6,323 nt of DNA from CAYLMM01 sp964384825 (GTDB lineage Bacteria; Krumholzibacteriota; Krumholzibacteriia; LZORAL124-64-63). The translations under genes and the position numbers were made by a program. The notes under the pieces were generated by a model, which worked only from the letters and a program-made list of their open reading frames with translations, made no database searches and was not told the DNA's origin. Positions within the stretch are counted from its first letter, which is position 1, and each line of letters starts with the position of its first letter. Below, piece after piece: positions 6,068 through 6,323 of the stretch. Location of the stretch: contig CAYLMM010000092.1 of NCBI GenBank assembly GCA_964384825.1, positions 1 to 6,323 on the forward strand, read 5' to 3'.

Positions 6068-6101
6068 GGCGGCCGTCCCGCAGGGGGTCGGGACGGCCGC
6101 C
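6068..6101. terminator. Strong 13-bp hairpin, probable 3' end structure
   Basis: GGCGGCCGTCCCG and CGGGACGGCCGCC form a perfect 13-bp stem with an 8-nt loop. It begins 32 bp after the DUF2779 stop codon on the minus strand. It lacks the T-tract of an intrinsic terminator, so it may instead protect the mRNA end or act together with Rho or with the second hairpin. Confidence 0.55.
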
Positions 6102-6133
6102 GTCGCATCAGGATCCATCTCGCCCGCCATCCC

Positions 6134-6265
6134 CTATCGCGAAAGCCTCTCGACCACCTTCAGCAACTCCACCATCGCCAGGGTGTCCAGCCCGCAGTAA
6201 CGGCGCAGCGCGGCCAGGGTCCGCCGCCTCCGGTCCTCATCCGCGTCGCCGTGCACCGCCCGCAT
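6134..6265 (-). pseudogene. C-terminal remnant of a DUF2779-like protein
   Basis: The 43 codons before TAG end in LRRYCGLDTLAMVELLKVVERLSR. The pattern YC..DTLAMV is typical of the C-terminal end of DUF2779 proteins, a nuclease-like family of several hundred residues; this is from memory of the family. An in-frame TAA lies two codons before the ATG at 6263-6265, and no other minus frame further right continues the domain, so the N-terminal bulk is missing. GGGAGGT stands six bases before the ATG, so the fragment could be translated, but this may be chance. Other possibilities are a real small gene, or an assembly join. I believe truncation is the best reading. Confidence 0.55.
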
Positions 6266-6276
6266 GTATTACCTCC

Positions 6277-6323
6277 CGCAAGATCGATGCCCTGGTGCTG
6301 GGATGCACCCACTTTGTCTATCT
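6277..6323 (+). pseudogene. murI: Glutamate racemase-like fragment, cut by the window edge
   Basis: The plus-strand frame from 6277 reads RKIDALVLGCTHFVYL. LVLGCTHF is the region around the second catalytic cysteine of glutamate racemase, which makes D-glutamate for peptidoglycan. In intact enzymes this motif lies about 180 residues from the start, but the plus strand to the left shows no matching sequence and instead holds the minus-strand DUF2779 remnant. The N-terminal two thirds are therefore absent. Only 15 or so codons are visible, so the call rests on this one motif. Whether the C-terminal part continues to the right is unknown. Confidence 0.45.

Larger units (their letters stand above)
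5807..6133. other. Intergenic region between the DUF2779 remnant and the WYL gene
   Basis: This 327-bp stretch holds no convincing gene. From right to left on the minus strand it contains two strong hairpins (6068-6101 and 6030-6060), about 100 bp without clear signals (5928-6029), then the predicted WYL promoter, its palindrome and an untranslated leader of about 84 nt. Open frames here on either strand lack ribosome sites and recognisable protein features. Confidence 0.6.

Noticed and set aside
5761..6108. Minus-strand frame of 115 codons before the WYL gene
   Set aside because: It overlaps the WYL start and the hairpins, has no ribosome site and no protein-like pattern.

Overview
The window is GC-rich DNA from a Gram-negative-type bacterium with strong Shine-Dalgarno sequences and one lipoprotein. 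It contains no 16S, tRNA or other lineage marker, so I do not name a taxon. All complete genes lie on the minus strand and read from right to left.

The left and centre (about 1-4052) form a catabolic module. A LysR-type regulator (2965..3909) lies upstream of a three-gene operon. The operon encodes a DASS/SLC13-type membrane transporter (1264..2700), a UbiX-type flavin prenyltransferase (630..1241) and the large subunit of a UbiD-family hydroxyarylic acid decarboxylase (1..548, cut by the left edge). The inferred scheme has four parts: an aromatic carboxylate enters through the transporter, UbiX makes prenylated FMN, the UbiD enzyme uses that cofactor to release CO2 non-oxidatively, and the LysR protein senses the substrate or a related compound. 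The substrate cannot be read from the sequence. Two related 19-bp T-N11-A boxes, one upstream of the regulator and one upstream of the transporter, sit at nearly the same distance from their start codons. This suggests the regulator controls both itself and the operon.

The middle-right part (about 4053-5927) holds an unrecognised lipoprotein gene with a clear intrinsic terminator, and a WYL-domain transcription regulator upstream of it. The regulator has a probable promoter with a palindromic operator. Nothing in the sequence ties this pair to the decarboxylase module.

The right end (about 5928-6323) has two adjacent strong hairpins, then the last 43 codons of a DUF2779-like protein on the minus strand. 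Directly beyond, on the plus strand, is a short stretch that looks like the second catalytic motif of glutamate racemase, with the rest of the gene missing to its left. The two fragments meet in opposite orientations within about 15 bp, so this end looks like a rearrangement or assembly junction.

The decarboxylase module is a recognisable kind of system rather than a wholly new one. Its unusual points are the divergent transporter and the paired regulator boxes.
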